A stretch of 64,000 nucleotides of DNA from Halomonas alkaliantarctica (GCF_029854215.1 NZ_CP122961.1:248001-312000), one strand, 5' to 3'; positions 9,828 through 19,447 are shown, counted from the first letter of the stretch. The notes: a model not told the origin generated them from the letters alone. Made by a program: numbers and translations.

Positions 9828-10209
9828 TAAATGCCTTCCAGATTGAGCGGACGTCGTCAGCGAGCGTCATGGGGTCAAAAGGCTTTGCTATGACGTCTGT
9901 GGCCCCGAGCTTCTTATAACGCACCACCTCTTCAGGATGAACTTTAGCCGTCATGAAGGCCACCGCTGTTGCTTCGGTGATATAGCCTTGGCGGCTCAAT
10001 TCCAACAGCGTGCTAGGGCCATCCATGCCCGGCATCATCACATCAAGTAAAAACATTTGGGGAGCAAACGCTTCAACGTCTCTTAATGCTTGTTCGCCGG
10101 AACTACAGGCCTTGACGGTTAAGCCGCCGACATCCTCCAGCGCCATGCATGCGACTAAACGGATATCGTCATCGTCTTCAACGTACATGACTCTTTTTAG
10201 TGTATCCAA
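9811..10209 (-). CDS. Single-domain CheY-like response regulator
   Basis: A 132-residue stand-alone receiver with the acidic pair EDDDD near residues 11-15, phospho-acceptor Asp56 in LLDVMMPGMDG, Thr87 and Lys109 (AKPFDP). It has no output domain and so acts by protein contact or as a phosphate shuttle or sink. The start is a TTG at 10209, supported by a strong GGAG site seven bases upstream and the lack of a better ATG. It is first in the four-gene signalling operon and overlaps the Hpt-GGDEF gene. Confidence 0.87.
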   Translation of the reverse strand: MDTLKRVMYVEDDDDIRLVACMALEDVGGLTVKACSSGEQALRDVEAFAPQMFLLDVMMPGMDGPSTLLELSRQGYITEATAVAFMTAKVHPEEVVRYKKLGATDVIAKPFDPMTLADDVRSIWKAFNGRLN

Positions 10210-10388
10210 GCAGCGTCTCCTTCAAGATTTTTTAAAGGATTTATCACCAGCTATTACTGTATGAGCGATGTACTAGAAGTGCCATGCTTTTTTAGTAGCG
10301 CCGGTGGCGCGGTTGCCTATTGCAATCAACGGTTGCCCAGCCCATGTTCACCAAGCATTCTGAAGCGTTTTATTACGATGCGGCTGGC

Positions 10389-11579
10389 CTACAGCTTGCT
10401 ATCTGCCCGTAGGGTCGTTTTACCCAGAATAATCAGCACGACGGCCAGCAGGCCGCACACCACTGCCATGCCGGTAAATACATTACGCAGCGACTCTAGC
10501 CAGATCACGGCCGGGGCGACCACCACCGGGGAGACAAACTGGCCGAAAAAGAAGGTCGAGGTGAAGCCACCAAATACACGGCCGCGCACCCGCTGGGGAG
10601 TGATTCGCATCAGCCAGGTGGTGGTATTCGGCATGAAGGCGCCAAGGCCAAAACCGGAAATCGCCGCACCCACAATGGCCATGGCGTAACTCTCGGTGAA
10701 CCCAACGATCAAAAAGCCAGTGGCCGCCAGCAGGAACCCTAAAACATAGATCGTCATCACCGACAGAAACGGTTTGTAGTAGCCGTAGCAAAACGCCACG
10801 ATACTGGCCGTTAGGGCCGCCATCGAAAGCGCGATGCCGATCGCCATGCCACTTATCTGGCCCTGCTGAGAGAGCAAAAAGGGGAGTTGGGCGGGAAACA
10901 TATAAAACATCGCCATGCTGATCATAGCGATGAGGTAGGCAAGCCCGGTGCGCCCATAATCCACCTTCACAGGCGCATCGATGACACCGGTGTTTACGCT
11001 ACCGCTGGATTTGGGTTCTTGAAGAACCGCCCAGGCATAGGGGAGCAAAAGTACGCCGGTTAGGTAGAGGAGAAACGGGCCGCGCCAACTCCAGTCGGAA
11101 AGTATTCCACCAAGGTTAATAAAAATAACCCCGCCCAAAGCCATGCAACTGCTTTGTAGCCCCAAAAAACGGGCGCGTTCGGCGCTTTCAAAATAATCAC
11201 CTACCAGGGTCGTACTGATACTGAGGATACCGGCCACCGCAATCCCCATTAGCGCGCGGGAACTTAATAGCAGATCCACGCGATCAATGAAAAAGCCCGC
11301 AACCCCGGCAAAACCATAGATGCCCAGCATCATCAGCAGCAATTTCTTGCGCCCAAACCGGTCAGCCAGATACCCCATCAGTGGGCTGAACAGGGTAATC
11401 ATCAGCGCCGGAATGGTTAGGATTAGTTGAATCAACACCTGTGGTTGGTCAGGAAAATGGCGGCTAATTCCCGGCAGCGCAGGCGCGATAATCGCCCCCG
11501 ACATGACGGTCATGGTGCTGGCAAAGAGGAGTACGGCCTTAATATGCGTTAACTGGCTAATGGTCTTTTTCCATATCAA
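10389..11579 (-). CDS. Major facilitator superfamily transporter
   Basis: A 396-residue protein with about twelve hydrophobic segments and the MFS motif A between helices 2 and 3 (GYLADRFGRKK). A proline- and glycine-rich segment follows in helix 4-5, as in drug:H+ antiporter-1 members. An efflux role (multidrug or small metabolite) is likely, but the substrate is unknown. The reading opens at a TTG (11579) with no clear ribosome site on the minus strand, so the true start is uncertain; the next in-frame Met is at residue 23, already within the first helix. It stands alone between the signalling operon and tRNA-Pro. Confidence 0.8.
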   Translation of the reverse strand: MIWKKTISQLTHIKAVLLFASTMTVMSGAIIAPALPGISRHFPDQPQVLIQLILTIPALMITLFSPLMGYLADRFGRKKLLLMMLGIYGFAGVAGFFIDRVDLLLSSRALMGIAVAGILSISTTLVGDYFESAERARFLGLQSSCMALGGVIFINLGGILSDWSWRGPFLLYLTGVLLLPYAWAVLQEPKSSGSVNTGVIDAPVKVDYGRTGLAYLIAMISMAMFYMFPAQLPFLLSQQGQISGMAIGIALSMAALTASIVAFCYGYYKPFLSVMTIYVLGFLLAATGFLIVGFTESYAMAIVGAAISGFGLGAFMPNTTTWLMRITPQRVRGRVFGGFTSTFFFGQFVSPVVVAPAVIWLESLRNVFTGMAVVCGLLAVVLIILGKTTLRADSKL

Positions 11580-11706
11580 GAGAAGGAGAGAGTGAAAAGC
11601 ACAAACGCTTATCGTAGCATATTTGCTAGCAGGCTAATTTTTTTGGCAGTGCTTTTATTGGTAGGCAGCGGCGAGTTGAACCTATATATCACCTAGTTAA
11701 CACCCA

Positions 11707-11749
11707 ACAAAAAACGGCCACTTGCTGTATTAGCTAAGTGGCCGTTTTT
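11707..11749 (-). terminator. Rho-independent terminator of the tRNA-Pro gene
   Basis: The arms AAAACGGCCACTT (11711-11723) and AAGTGGCCGTTTT (11736-11748) form a perfect 13-bp stem, with an A-run at 11709-11714 that reads as a U-run on the minus strand. It lies 12 bases beyond the tRNA 3' end. Because T-runs flank both sides it could also act in the other direction. Confidence 0.8.
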
Positions 11750-11760
11750 GCTGAATTCTT

Positions 11761-11837
11761 TGGTCGGAATAGCAGGATTCGAACCTACGACCTCTGCCTC
11801 CCGAAGGCAGCGCTCTACCAAGCTGAGCTATATTCCG
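11761..11837 (-). tRNA. tRNA-Pro (anticodon CGG)
   Basis: On the minus strand a 77-nt cloverleaf can be drawn with acceptor stem CGGAATA/TATTCCG, discriminator A and an encoded CCA at 11761-11763. The D-arm has GCTCAGCTTGGTAGAGC, the anticodon stem is CTGCC/GGCAG with loop TTCGGGA (anticodon CGG), and the T-arm has GGTTCGAATCC. It decodes CCG proline codons. No integrated element abuts it. Confidence 0.96.
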
Positions 11838-11937
11838 AATGTTGCCAAGCTGTGCTCATCTGTACTCAACAACGGAGGAGGATCATACTTAGCCAGACGT
11901 GTTTTTTCAAGTCCTCGGCGGTATGATCCAGCAATTT

Positions 11938-12942
11938 TTATGCTTGGCGATCAACCGCTAAGCGGGCCAGCTGGGCCATGCTGTCGCGGTAGGCGCTGGG
12001 CGGCAGGGCGTCTAACTGTTGCAGGGCTTTATCGGCCATCTCTTCGGCTCGCTGGCGAGTATAGTCAAGTGCGCCGGTGGCGTGAATAATTTCCAGCACG
12101 GCGTCGAGCTGATCAAGCCCGCCATTGCGAATCACTTGGCGAATCAGCTTGGCTTGTTCCGGCGTGCCTTGCTCCATTGCGTGGATCAGCGGCAGCGTTG
12201 GCTTGCCTTCTGCCAAGTCGTCACCGACATTTTTGCCCATGGCATCGGCGTCGCCCTGGTAATCCAGCAGGTCATCAATCAACTGGAAGGCGAGACCTAA
12301 GTAGCGCCCATAATACTGGAGCGCGCGCTCCTGTTCCGGCGTTGCTTCTGCCAGCACCGCACCGCTGTGAGAAGCCGCTTCAAACAGCATGGCGGTTTTA
12401 CCCAAAATGGTCTCGAAGTAATCCTCTTCTGAGATGCTAGGGTTGCCGATATTGGTCAACTGCAGCACTTCGCCTTCTGCGATGATGCAGGTAGCGCCGG
12501 AAAGGATCGCCATAATGCGCATGGAGCCCACATCGACCATCATCTGAAACGAGCGGGCGTAGAGAAAGTCACCGACCAGTACCGACGGCGCATTGCCCCA
12601 GGCGTCATTGGCGGTTTTCTTGCCCCGGCGCATATGCGATTCATCCACGACGTCATCGTGTAGCAGCGTGGAGGTGTGCATAAACTCAATCAATGTAGCC
12701 AGCGGGATATGCTTATCGCCGCTGTAGTTGAGAGAGCGGGCGGCCAGTAGCGCCAATAAAGGGCGCAACCGTTTGCCACCGCTTTCGGTAATGTACTGGC
12801 CGATCGTTTCGACCAATGGCACTTTAGAGTTGAGTTGTTCGACAATCGTCCGGTTAACGGCTGCGAAGTCATCAGCCACCACGGCGTGCAGCGGTGAAGG
12901 TGTTGGGCTGACGGGCTGGGCTGAGGAGACGTTAGCAGTCAT
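11938..12942 (-). CDS. ispB: Octaprenyl diphosphate synthase
   Basis: A 334-residue long-chain trans-prenyltransferase that elongates farnesyl diphosphate with isopentenyl diphosphate to make the ubiquinone side chain. The first Asp-rich motif DDVVD is at about 96-100, followed by MRRGKKTAN, and the second, DDLLD, is at about 223-227; GGKRLRP is at 55-61. The divergent position upstream of rplU-rpmA-obgE is the usual gammaproteobacterial arrangement. Length is normal for IspB. The exact chain length (C40 versus C45) cannot be read from the sequence. Confidence 0.93.
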   Translation of the reverse strand: MTANVSSAQPVSPTPSPLHAVVADDFAAVNRTIVEQLNSKVPLVETIGQYITESGGKRLRPLLALLAARSLNYSGDKHIPLATLIEFMHTSTLLHDDVVDESHMRRGKKTANDAWGNAPSVLVGDFLYARSFQMMVDVGSMRIMAILSGATCIIAEGEVLQLTNIGNPSISEEDYFETILGKTAMLFEAASHSGAVLAEATPEQERALQYYGRYLGLAFQLIDDLLDYQGDADAMGKNVGDDLAEGKPTLPLIHAMEQGTPEQAKLIRQVIRNGGLDQLDAVLEIIHATGALDYTRQRAEEMADKALQQLDALPPSAYRDSMAQLARLAVDRQA

Positions 12943-13112
12943 GGGATCCGTTCATCGCGGCAGAGGGAGGCGGTAAGTGCCGCCCGTATTTGTGGATTAG
13001 TTGTGATCATGTGTTGGGGTCATGCTATGGGGCTGCCTGTTGGGCGTCAAGACACCCGCTGCGGTTACGCTGTGGTAGTGAGAGCCGCAACAATTGACAA
13101 GCGCCTGTGGTC

Positions 13113-13141
13113 TTGTGGTAAGCACCGATAGTCGTTATAAT
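13113..13141 (+). promoter_or_regulatory. Sigma-70 promoter for rplU-rpmA
   Basis: TTGTGG (13113-13118), a 17-bp spacer and a consensus TATAAT (13136-13141) lie about 135 bases before rplU. It sits in the 336-base gene-free gap between ispB and rplU (12943-13278). Transcription would start near 13148, giving an untranslated leader of about 130 bases. Confidence 0.65.
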
Positions 13142-13231
13142 CCGCGACCCACTCATCATGCTCCCTGTCAGATGGCTCCAAAAGGGGCGCCACTCGCAGC
13201 AGGTCGATAAGAGCGGAAGGCGATGAGCGTT

Positions 13232-13250
13232 GGTTACGCGGGGCGTAACC
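13232..13250 (+). promoter_or_regulatory. Hairpin in the rplU leader
   Basis: GGTTACGC (13232-13239), loop GGG, and GCGTAACC (13243-13250) form a perfect 8-bp stem that ends 28 bases before the rplU start, in the long leader. It may be an autoregulatory site for a ribosomal protein, but I cannot match it to a named leader family. Confidence 0.4.
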
Positions 13251-13278
13251 GGCATTAACGATAAGTCCGGAGAGCGAC

Positions 13279-13590
13279 ATGTACGCAATTATTAAAAGCG
13301 GTGGCAAGCAGTACCGTGTTCAAGAAGGCCAAACCCTCAAGCTCGAGAAAATCGAAGTCGCTACCGGCGAAACGATTGAGTTTGAAGAAGTGCTGATGGT
13401 CGCTGACGGCGATGACTTCAACATCGGTGCGCCGATGATCAGTGGTGCTAAAGTCTCTGCCGAAGTGGTTTCCCACGGCCGTGGCGATAAAGTGACCATC
13501 ATCAAGTTCCGTCGTCGTAAGCACAGCATGAAGCGTCAGGGCCACCGCCAGTGGTTCACTGAAGTCAAAATTACCGGAATTTCTGCGTAA
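13279..13590 (+). CDS. rplU: 50S ribosomal protein L21
   Basis: A 103-residue protein that begins [17 protein letters not shown] and ends with a basic [11 protein letters not shown] segment, both hallmark L21 sequences. L21 binds 23S rRNA in the large subunit. It has a ribosome site (GGAGAG) just before the ATG. It is followed after 29 bases by rpmA, and these two are the standard head of the rplU-rpmA-obgE locus. Confidence 0.97.
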   Translation: MYAIIKSGGKQYRVQEGQTLKLEKIEVATGETIEFEEVLMVADGDDFNIGAPMISGAKVSAEVVSHGRGDKVTIIKFRRRKHSMKRQGHRQWFTEVKITGISA

Positions 13591-13619
13591 GCGGTCAATT
13601 CCCTTAGGAGGATTTTGCA

Positions 13620-13877
13620 ATGGCACATAAAAAGGCAGCCGGCTCCACGCGTAACGGTCGCGATTCCGAGTCCAAACGGTTAGGTGTAAAACTTTTCGGT
13701 GGCCAAGCGGCGACTGCGGGTAACATCATCGTGCGTCAGCGCGGCACACGTTTCCACGCGGGCACAGGCGTAGGCCTTGGTCGTGACCACACACTGTTCG
13801 CTCTGAGCGACGGTTTTGTGAAGTTTGAGACCAAAGGCCCGAAAAACCGCAAGTTCGTTAGCATCGTTTCTGCCTAA
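13620..13877 (+). CDS. rpmA: 50S ribosomal protein L27
   Basis: An 85-residue L27 beginning [16 protein letters not shown], whose flexible N-terminus reaches the peptidyl-transferase centre. The central [10 protein letters not shown] motif is intact. An AGGAGG ribosome site lies 7 bases before the ATG. There is no N-terminal extension of the kind cleaved in Firmicutes. A strong terminator follows, so obgE probably has its own promoter or depends on read-through. Confidence 0.97.
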   Translation: MAHKKAAGSTRNGRDSESKRLGVKLFGGQAATAGNIIVRQRGTRFHAGTGVGLGRDHTLFALSDGFVKFETKGPKNRKFVSIVSA

Positions 13878-13906
13878 ACGGCTAGTGCTATGCTCGCGGT
13901 TGCGAG

Positions 13907-13938
13907 AAAAAAAGGCCCCGCTATGGCGGGGCTTTTTT
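13907..13938 (+). terminator. Rho-independent terminator after rpmA
   Basis: GCCCCGC (13915-13921), loop TATG, GCGGGGC (13926-13932), followed by six T residues and preceded by an A-run. It is a textbook intrinsic terminator 38 bases after the rpmA stop. Confidence 0.9.
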
Positions 13939-14059
13939 GTCGGTTAAATCTCTTTTCCAATACGCTTTACCACGATGTTTTTACCACCATGTCTTTATCA
14001 GTATGCTGGTGGGAATAAAGGGTTGGGAAAAGATTTGGGAAAACAGTAGTGCATATTAG

Positions 14060-15274
<1,215 letters not shown>

Positions 15275-15305
15275 TGGTATTGAGCGGGTGCATTCGGTAG
15301 TAAGC

Positions 15306-15338
15306 AAAAAGAGGGCTGCGTTCGCGCGGCCCCTTTTG
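15306..15338 (+). terminator. Rho-independent terminator after obgE
   Basis: GGGCTGCG (15313-15320), a TTCG tetraloop and CGCGGCCC (15325-15332) are followed by CTTTTG and preceded by AAAAAGA. The stem has one G-U pair. It separates obgE from proB. Confidence 0.82.
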
Positions 15339-15364
15339 TGATTGTCTGATTAAGGTGGGGTCGC

Positions 15365-16504
15365 ATGGAAAGTAACGAGCAAATCCTAGGGCGCGGCGCG
15401 CTTAGCCGTGCACGGCGAGTAGTCGTGAAAATCGGCAGTGCGCTGCTGACTAACGATGGTCGCGGCCTGGACGAAGCTGCTATTGGCGGCTGGGTGGATC
15501 AAATCGCCGCCTTGCACCAGCAGGGGATTGAAGTGGTACTGGTCTCTTCCGGCGCCGTGGCGGCTGGCATGGTGCGTCTTGGCTGGCAGATGCGCCCCAG
15601 CGCCGTGCATGAACTGCAGGCGGCCGCAGCGGTTGGCCAAAATGGCCTGACTCAATGCTACGAGCAGCACTTTGCCCGACACGACATGCTCACCGCACAG
15701 ATTCTGCTTACCCATGACGACCTTTCCAACCGCAAGCGCTACCTGAATGCGCTCTCTGCGCTGCGTACGCTGGTAGAGATGCGCGTAGTGCCGGTCATCA
15801 ATGAAAACGACACCGTGGTCACCGATGAGATTCGCTTTGGCGATAACGACACCCTAGGTGCACTGGTTGCTAACCTACTGGAAGCGGATGCGCTGCTGAT
15901 TTTGACCGACCAGGAAGGCCTGTTTGACGCCGATCCACGCCACAATCCAAACGCCCAGATGATTGGCGAAGGGCGGGCCGACGACCCACGCTTAGCCGCC
16001 GTAGCAGGCAGCGGTGGAGCACTCGGGCGTGGGGGTATGACCACCAAAGTTCGTGCGGCGCAGTTGGCGGCGCGCTCTGGGGCGGTCACGGTGATTGCTA
16101 GCGGCCGTCAGCCTGGCGTTATCAACCGGGTAATGGCGGGCGAAGCACTCGGCACGCTGTTGCGCCCAGACCAAGTGCCCATGGCAGCGCGCAAGCGCTG
16201 GCTGGCGGGGCAGTTGCAGGTGCGCGGCACGCTGGTGCTGGATGCCGGTGCGGTCAAAGTGCTGCGCGATAAAGGCTCTAGTCTATTAGCGGTCGGGGTG
16301 CGCAATGTGCAGGGCGGCTTTAAACGCGGCGATATGGTGGTATGCGTGGATGAGCAGGGTGCGTCAGTGGCTAAAGGCTTAGTGAACTATGGCGCCGATG
16401 AAGCCCGCCAGTTGGCGGGCCAACCCAGCCATCAGATTGAAGCAATCCTCGGTTACGTGGAAGCCCATGAGCTGATTCACCGCGATAACCTTGTGGTCTT
16501 ATAA
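15365..16504 (+). CDS. proB: Glutamate 5-kinase
   Basis: A 379-residue enzyme for the first step of proline synthesis (glutamate to glutamyl 5-phosphate). It has an amino-acid kinase domain ([10 protein letters not shown] near 20-29, [36 protein letters not shown]) followed by a C-terminal PUA domain (about 280-375). Length matches the family. The adjacency to obgE is common in gammaproteobacteria. In a halophile this pathway also supplies proline as an osmolyte; that role is an inference. Confidence 0.95.
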   Translation: MESNEQILGRGALSRARRVVVKIGSALLTNDGRGLDEAAIGGWVDQIAALHQQGIEVVLVSSGAVAAGMVRLGWQMRPSAVHELQAAAAVGQNGLTQCYEQHFARHDMLTAQILLTHDDLSNRKRYLNALSALRTLVEMRVVPVINENDTVVTDEIRFGDNDTLGALVANLLEADALLILTDQEGLFDADPRHNPNAQMIGEGRADDPRLAAVAGSGGALGRGGMTTKVRAAQLAARSGAVTVIASGRQPGVINRVMAGEALGTLLRPDQVPMAARKRWLAGQLQVRGTLVLDAGAVKVLRDKGSSLLAVGVRNVQGGFKRGDMVVCVDEQGASVAKGLVNYGADEARQLAGQPSHQIEAILGYVEAHELIHRDNLVVL

Positions 16505-16539
16505 CCTTTTGATCATATAACTTTAGTGCCGTATACCAA

Positions 16540-17532
16540 CTAGCGCGCCGATGGCGGTAGAGGTACCTGATGCGGCCAGTCGTTGGGTACTAAAAACAGC
16601 CGTTTGTAGTGTTCTTCCTCTGGGCAATAAAGCATCACCTGCTGGGGGGAGCGCCACGCTTGCACCCTATCAATAATAGCGGGTAGTAGCTCCGCCGCAG
16701 GGCGAAAAGCGCTGAGTGGCGGTGATGCCAACCAGTGGGGCTTTTCCAGCCAAACTAGACGCGGCATGCTGGGAAAGCGGGCGATCAGCGCAGGCCAGTC
16801 ACGACAATAGCACCATGTGCCCCGGCGGTGGTCAGCCGTCGCGCCCTCGGGCGCGGGCATGGAGGCGTGCCAGGGATAATAAAGCACGCCGGGCATGGCC
16901 AGCCGCTGGGTTAACTGCTCGACTAAACGCCTATCACTAACGTCCAGATCCCGTGGCGTTAGCCAATGCGATAGTGTTTTCAGCGCGGGTGCCGTGGTTG
17001 AAAGGGGGAGTTGATGTCGTCGCAGGTGAGTGCACTTAAGCGCCAGGCTGTCTAGCCCGCCGGGACCTATCCAACGACTTTGGCTCTTCAAATCCCCAGG
17101 CCCTTCAGGTAGACCCAGATAGAACTTGATGGCGACTTCTAAATGCACCGGCGCCGGGTTGTCGCAGGTTCTGTAGAGCATATCCAGCTCGCCCAGGGTG
17201 TTGCGCTGACGGGTAATGCGCACGTTTCGGGCGAGCAGTCGCGTATTCGGTGCATGATCTAACAGCGTATGCCACAGGCGTTCGTGATAGTGACCCATGC
17301 GCGTTGCGCGGCTGCCGTTCAAGGCGATTAACGGTGGGCGGCCAAGCTGACGAAGCCAGGGTAGTAGCGCTTGCTCCAGCCCTAACTCTTTGATGGTGGG
17401 GCGACCGCCACAGGGAATCGGTGGTGGTAGCTCCACCAGATCAGGCGTGGCGACAAGCCAAGCTAAGTCCCGCAGCACCGTTGAGCCGAGTTCTTCATTC
17501 CCTAGAGCGCCGTCAACGCCTTCGTTCAGCAC
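16540..17532 (-). CDS. DUF1853 family protein, possible PD-(D/E)XK fold
   Basis: A 330-residue protein of the DUF1853 family (PF08907), function unknown. The N-terminus LRDLAWLVATPDL is typical. The central GELDMLY followed by VHLEVAIKFYLG gives a GxxD...ExxxK pattern like a PD-(D/E)XK nuclease core; this reading is mine and not established for the family. The start is a GTG at 17532 with a strong GAGGAG site on the minus strand. It converges with proB and has no obvious operon partner. Confidence 0.7.
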   Translation of the reverse strand: MLNEGVDGALGNEELGSTVLRDLAWLVATPDLVELPPPIPCGGRPTIKELGLEQALLPWLRQLGRPPLIALNGSRATRMGHYHERLWHTLLDHAPNTRLLARNVRITRQRNTLGELDMLYRTCDNPAPVHLEVAIKFYLGLPEGPGDLKSQSRWIGPGGLDSLALKCTHLRRHQLPLSTTAPALKTLSHWLTPRDLDVSDRRLVEQLTQRLAMPGVLYYPWHASMPAPEGATADHRRGTWCYCRDWPALIARFPSMPRLVWLEKPHWLASPPLSAFRPAAELLPAIIDRVQAWRSPQQVMLYCPEEEHYKRLFLVPNDWPHQVPLPPSAR

Positions 17533-17571
17533 GGGTTTCTCCTCAGCACCTTGGTAAGGTCGTCACTATAC

Positions 17572-17646
17572 ATTTAGCTGCATGACATTAAGCTCCATGA
17601 CTTTTAGCTACATGATGTTTAGCGACATGATGTTTAGCAACATAGT
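17572..17646. repeat. Five tandem copies of a degenerate 15-bp repeat
   Basis: Five consecutive 15-base units (17572, 17587, 17602, 17617, 17632) follow the pattern WTTTAGCNNCATGAY, for example ATTTAGCTGCATGAC and GTTTAGCGACATGAT. The array fills the gap between the DUF1853 start and the PepSY terminator. Confidence 0.85.
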
Positions 17647-17668
17647 TTGGCAGCCTACCATAAACGCA

Positions 17669-17692
17669 GCGGGCTCCCCGTGGGGAGCCCGC
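17669..17692 (-). terminator. Hairpin terminator after the PepSY gene
   Basis: GCGGGCTCCCC (17669-17679) and GGGGAGCCCGC (17682-17692) are perfect 11-bp arms around a two-base centre, 21 bases past the stop of the minus-strand PepSY gene. The following minus-strand sequence has only a short T stretch, so it is a plausible but not ideal intrinsic terminator. Confidence 0.6.
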
Positions 17693-17712
17693 AAAGCGAC
17701 TAGCTGGAAAAA

Positions 17713-18192
17713 TTAATCGCGCTCAATTTGAGTCACTTCAGAAGAACCTTGGCGCACGCTGATTTCTAACTCACGGCCATCGTCGCCGCGGCCTTCGATA
17801 TCGATGATGCCGCTTTTACCCATATCGAGAGATTCAAATTCGACCATACCTTCCTGGCTGGCCACGTCTAACGCTTGGCGGATATCATCTTCGCTCATGC
17901 CCCAAGCACCGGTAATCAGGCGCTCACGTTGCTCTTGCAGTGTTTCACCGTTGTCGAGTGAAAATTCCACGTCGGCGTACCACTCATCGTCCAGCCAGCC
18001 TTCTACTTCGGCGCGGCCACGGCTTTCAATGCTAATTTCTTCGTAGTGGCTGAAACCGTAGTCATTGGCGTGGGTCAATACGTCATCAATACGATCCATC
18101 GGCAGCGAGTCGTCGGCCTGGGCACTACCGGCAGCCGCGGCAAGCAGCAGAGCAGAGGTCGGGATCAGCAGCATTTTTTTCATGGTGTTCAT
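17713..18192 (-). CDS. Secreted PepSY-domain protein
   Basis: A 159-residue exported protein. The first 26 residues form a signal peptide (KKMLLIPTSALLLAAAAGSAQA), and the mature part has two weakly repeated halves (DIEGRG/EVEGW-like strands with acidic loops), as in PepSY proteins (PF13670-type). PepSY domains are thought to inhibit periplasmic proteases or to modulate nearby sensor kinases. It is transcribed away from a second PepSY gene and a two-component system (18367-20832), a common arrangement. The start at 18192 could instead be the ATG three codons later. Confidence 0.8.
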   Translation of the reverse strand: MNTMKKMLLIPTSALLLAAAAGSAQADDSLPMDRIDDVLTHANDYGFSHYEEISIESRGRAEVEGWLDDEWYADVEFSLDNGETLQEQRERLITGAWGMSEDDIRQALDVASQEGMVEFESLDMGKSGIIDIEGRGDDGRELEISVRQGSSEVTQIERD

Positions 18193-18218
18193 GGCAAATT
18201 CCTTCTTTACGTATTTAA

Positions 18219-18274
18219 ACGAGAATGTCTATACGACAATGTTTATACAGCAATGAATAAACGGCATTCAGCGA
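18219..18274. repeat. Four tandem copies of a degenerate 14-bp repeat
   Basis: Units ACGAGAATGTCTAT, ACGACAATGTTTAT, ACAGCAATGAATAA and ACGGCATTCAGCGA start at 18219, 18233, 18247 and 18261. They lie between the two divergent PepSY genes, where their promoters must also be. The first two differ at two positions; the later two are more degenerate. Confidence 0.6.
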
Positions 18275-18366
18275 ATGCGACAGGGAATTTATACCACCAC
18301 GATACTTTCCTTAAGCTGACAAAGCTGTTCATCTAGCGTTCATGTTGCCTTTGGCATGCTGGCCCT

Positions 18367-18735
18367 ATGAGTAAAATTCTACGCCACTGTAAAAAGCTAC
18401 TGTGCAGCGTCCTGCGACGCCCACGCCGCAACGTCACTGGGTTCGCCTTGGTGCTGTTGCTGGCGGGTAGCGCGGTGGGTGACCAACACTGGGAGTCGCT
18501 ACACGGTGAAGTGCGCCGCGGCGAGGTCGTGCCTCTCGATACTATTTTGGACTGGCTGGAAGCGCACTATATAGGCGAAGTGCTGGAGGTTGAGATGGAG
18601 CGTGAAGGGGGCTACGTCGAGTATGAAATAAAACTGCTCGGTCCCCAGGGCCAAGTGGTCGAGTTCGAGTTTGATGGCCATAACGGCCAATTGATGGCCA
18701 TTGAGGGGGTGCGCATCAATGATATGCGCCGCTAG
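18367..18735 (+). CDS. Small PepSY-domain protein with membrane anchor
   Basis: A 122-residue protein with a basic N-terminus (SKILRHCKKLLCSVLRRPRRN), one hydrophobic segment at about 24-38, then a PepSY-like domain (DTILDWLEAHYIGEVLEVEMER, YVEYEIKLLGPQGQVVEF, DGHNGQLM). It ends 37 bases before the response-regulator gene and is likely cotranscribed with it. Such PepSY genes often sit upstream of PhoP/PhoQ-type systems. A role as accessory to the sensor kinase is an inference. Confidence 0.8.
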   Translation: MSKILRHCKKLLCSVLRRPRRNVTGFALVLLLAGSAVGDQHWESLHGEVRRGEVVPLDTILDWLEAHYIGEVLEVEMEREGGYVEYEIKLLGPQGQVVEFEFDGHNGQLMAIEGVRINDMRR

Positions 18736-18772
18736 CCTGTTGATGTCACTTGCCAGAAAGGATAGTTAGCCG

Positions 18773-19447
18773 ATGAAGTGTTTGTTGGTGGAGGATGACC
18801 AGGCGCTAGCTCGCGAGCTGAGCCAAGCGCTGCGCGACGGCGACTGGCTTGTAGAGCATGCGGCGAACGGCCAGGAAGCCGATTTCCTAGTGCGCACGGA
18901 AGCCTACGACACGCTGATTCTGGATGTCGGGCTACCCGACGGCGATGGTACACGCTGGCTTTCGGCATGGCGGGAAGACGGTATCGACCTGCCGGTGTTG
19001 ATCCTTACCGCCCGGGAACGCTGGGCCGATAAAGCCGCAGGATTTACTGCCGGGGCAGATGACTACGTCACCAAGCCGTTCGAGTCGGCGGAAGTACTGT
19101 TTCGCCTGCGCGCTCTTGTGCGCCGCAGACACGGCCATGCCCATCCAGTACTGAAAGTGGGTGAGCTGAGTTTGGATACCCACACCCAGCACGTCACCTT
19201 GGCAGGGCGTCCGGTGGGATTAACCGCCCAGGAAACCCGACTGCTGGGCTATTTAATGCACGCCGCACCGCGGGTGGTGAGCCGCACCGAACTCTCGGAG
19301 CACGTTTATGACCGCGACCACGAGCCGGACTCCAATGTGATCGATGTTCAGGTCAGCCGCCTACGTCGCAAGTTGGGCAGTTGGCGAATTGCCACCCTGC
19401 GCGGCCAGGGCTACCGCTTATTATCAGAAGAGCCCGCTACCGAATGA
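18773..19447 (+). CDS. OmpR/PhoP-family response regulator
   Basis: A 224-residue DNA-binding regulator. The receiver domain has VEDD, phospho-acceptor Asp51 (ILDVGLPDGDG), Thr79 and Lys101 (TKPF). A winged-helix trans_reg_C domain follows, with SRTELSEHVYDRDHEPDSN and VQVSRLRRKLG. It overlaps the sensor kinase gene by 4 bases (ATGA at 19444), showing translational coupling. Target genes are not visible; the neighbouring PepSY and phosphatase genes are candidates. Confidence 0.93.
   Translation: MKCLLVEDDQALARELSQALRDGDWLVEHAANGQEADFLVRTEAYDTLILDVGLPDGDGTRWLSAWREDGIDLPVLILTARERWADKAAGFTAGADDYVTKPFESAEVLFRLRALVRRRHGHAHPVLKVGELSLDTHTQHVTLAGRPVGLTAQETRLLGYLMHAAPRVVSRTELSEHVYDRDHEPDSNVIDVQVSRLRRKLGSWRIATLRGQGYRLLSEEPATE

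Noticed and set aside
11761..11837. tRNA-Pro as an attachment site for an integrated element
   Set aside because: No integrase, no direct repeat of the tRNA 3' end nearby, and the flanks are ordinary core genes.
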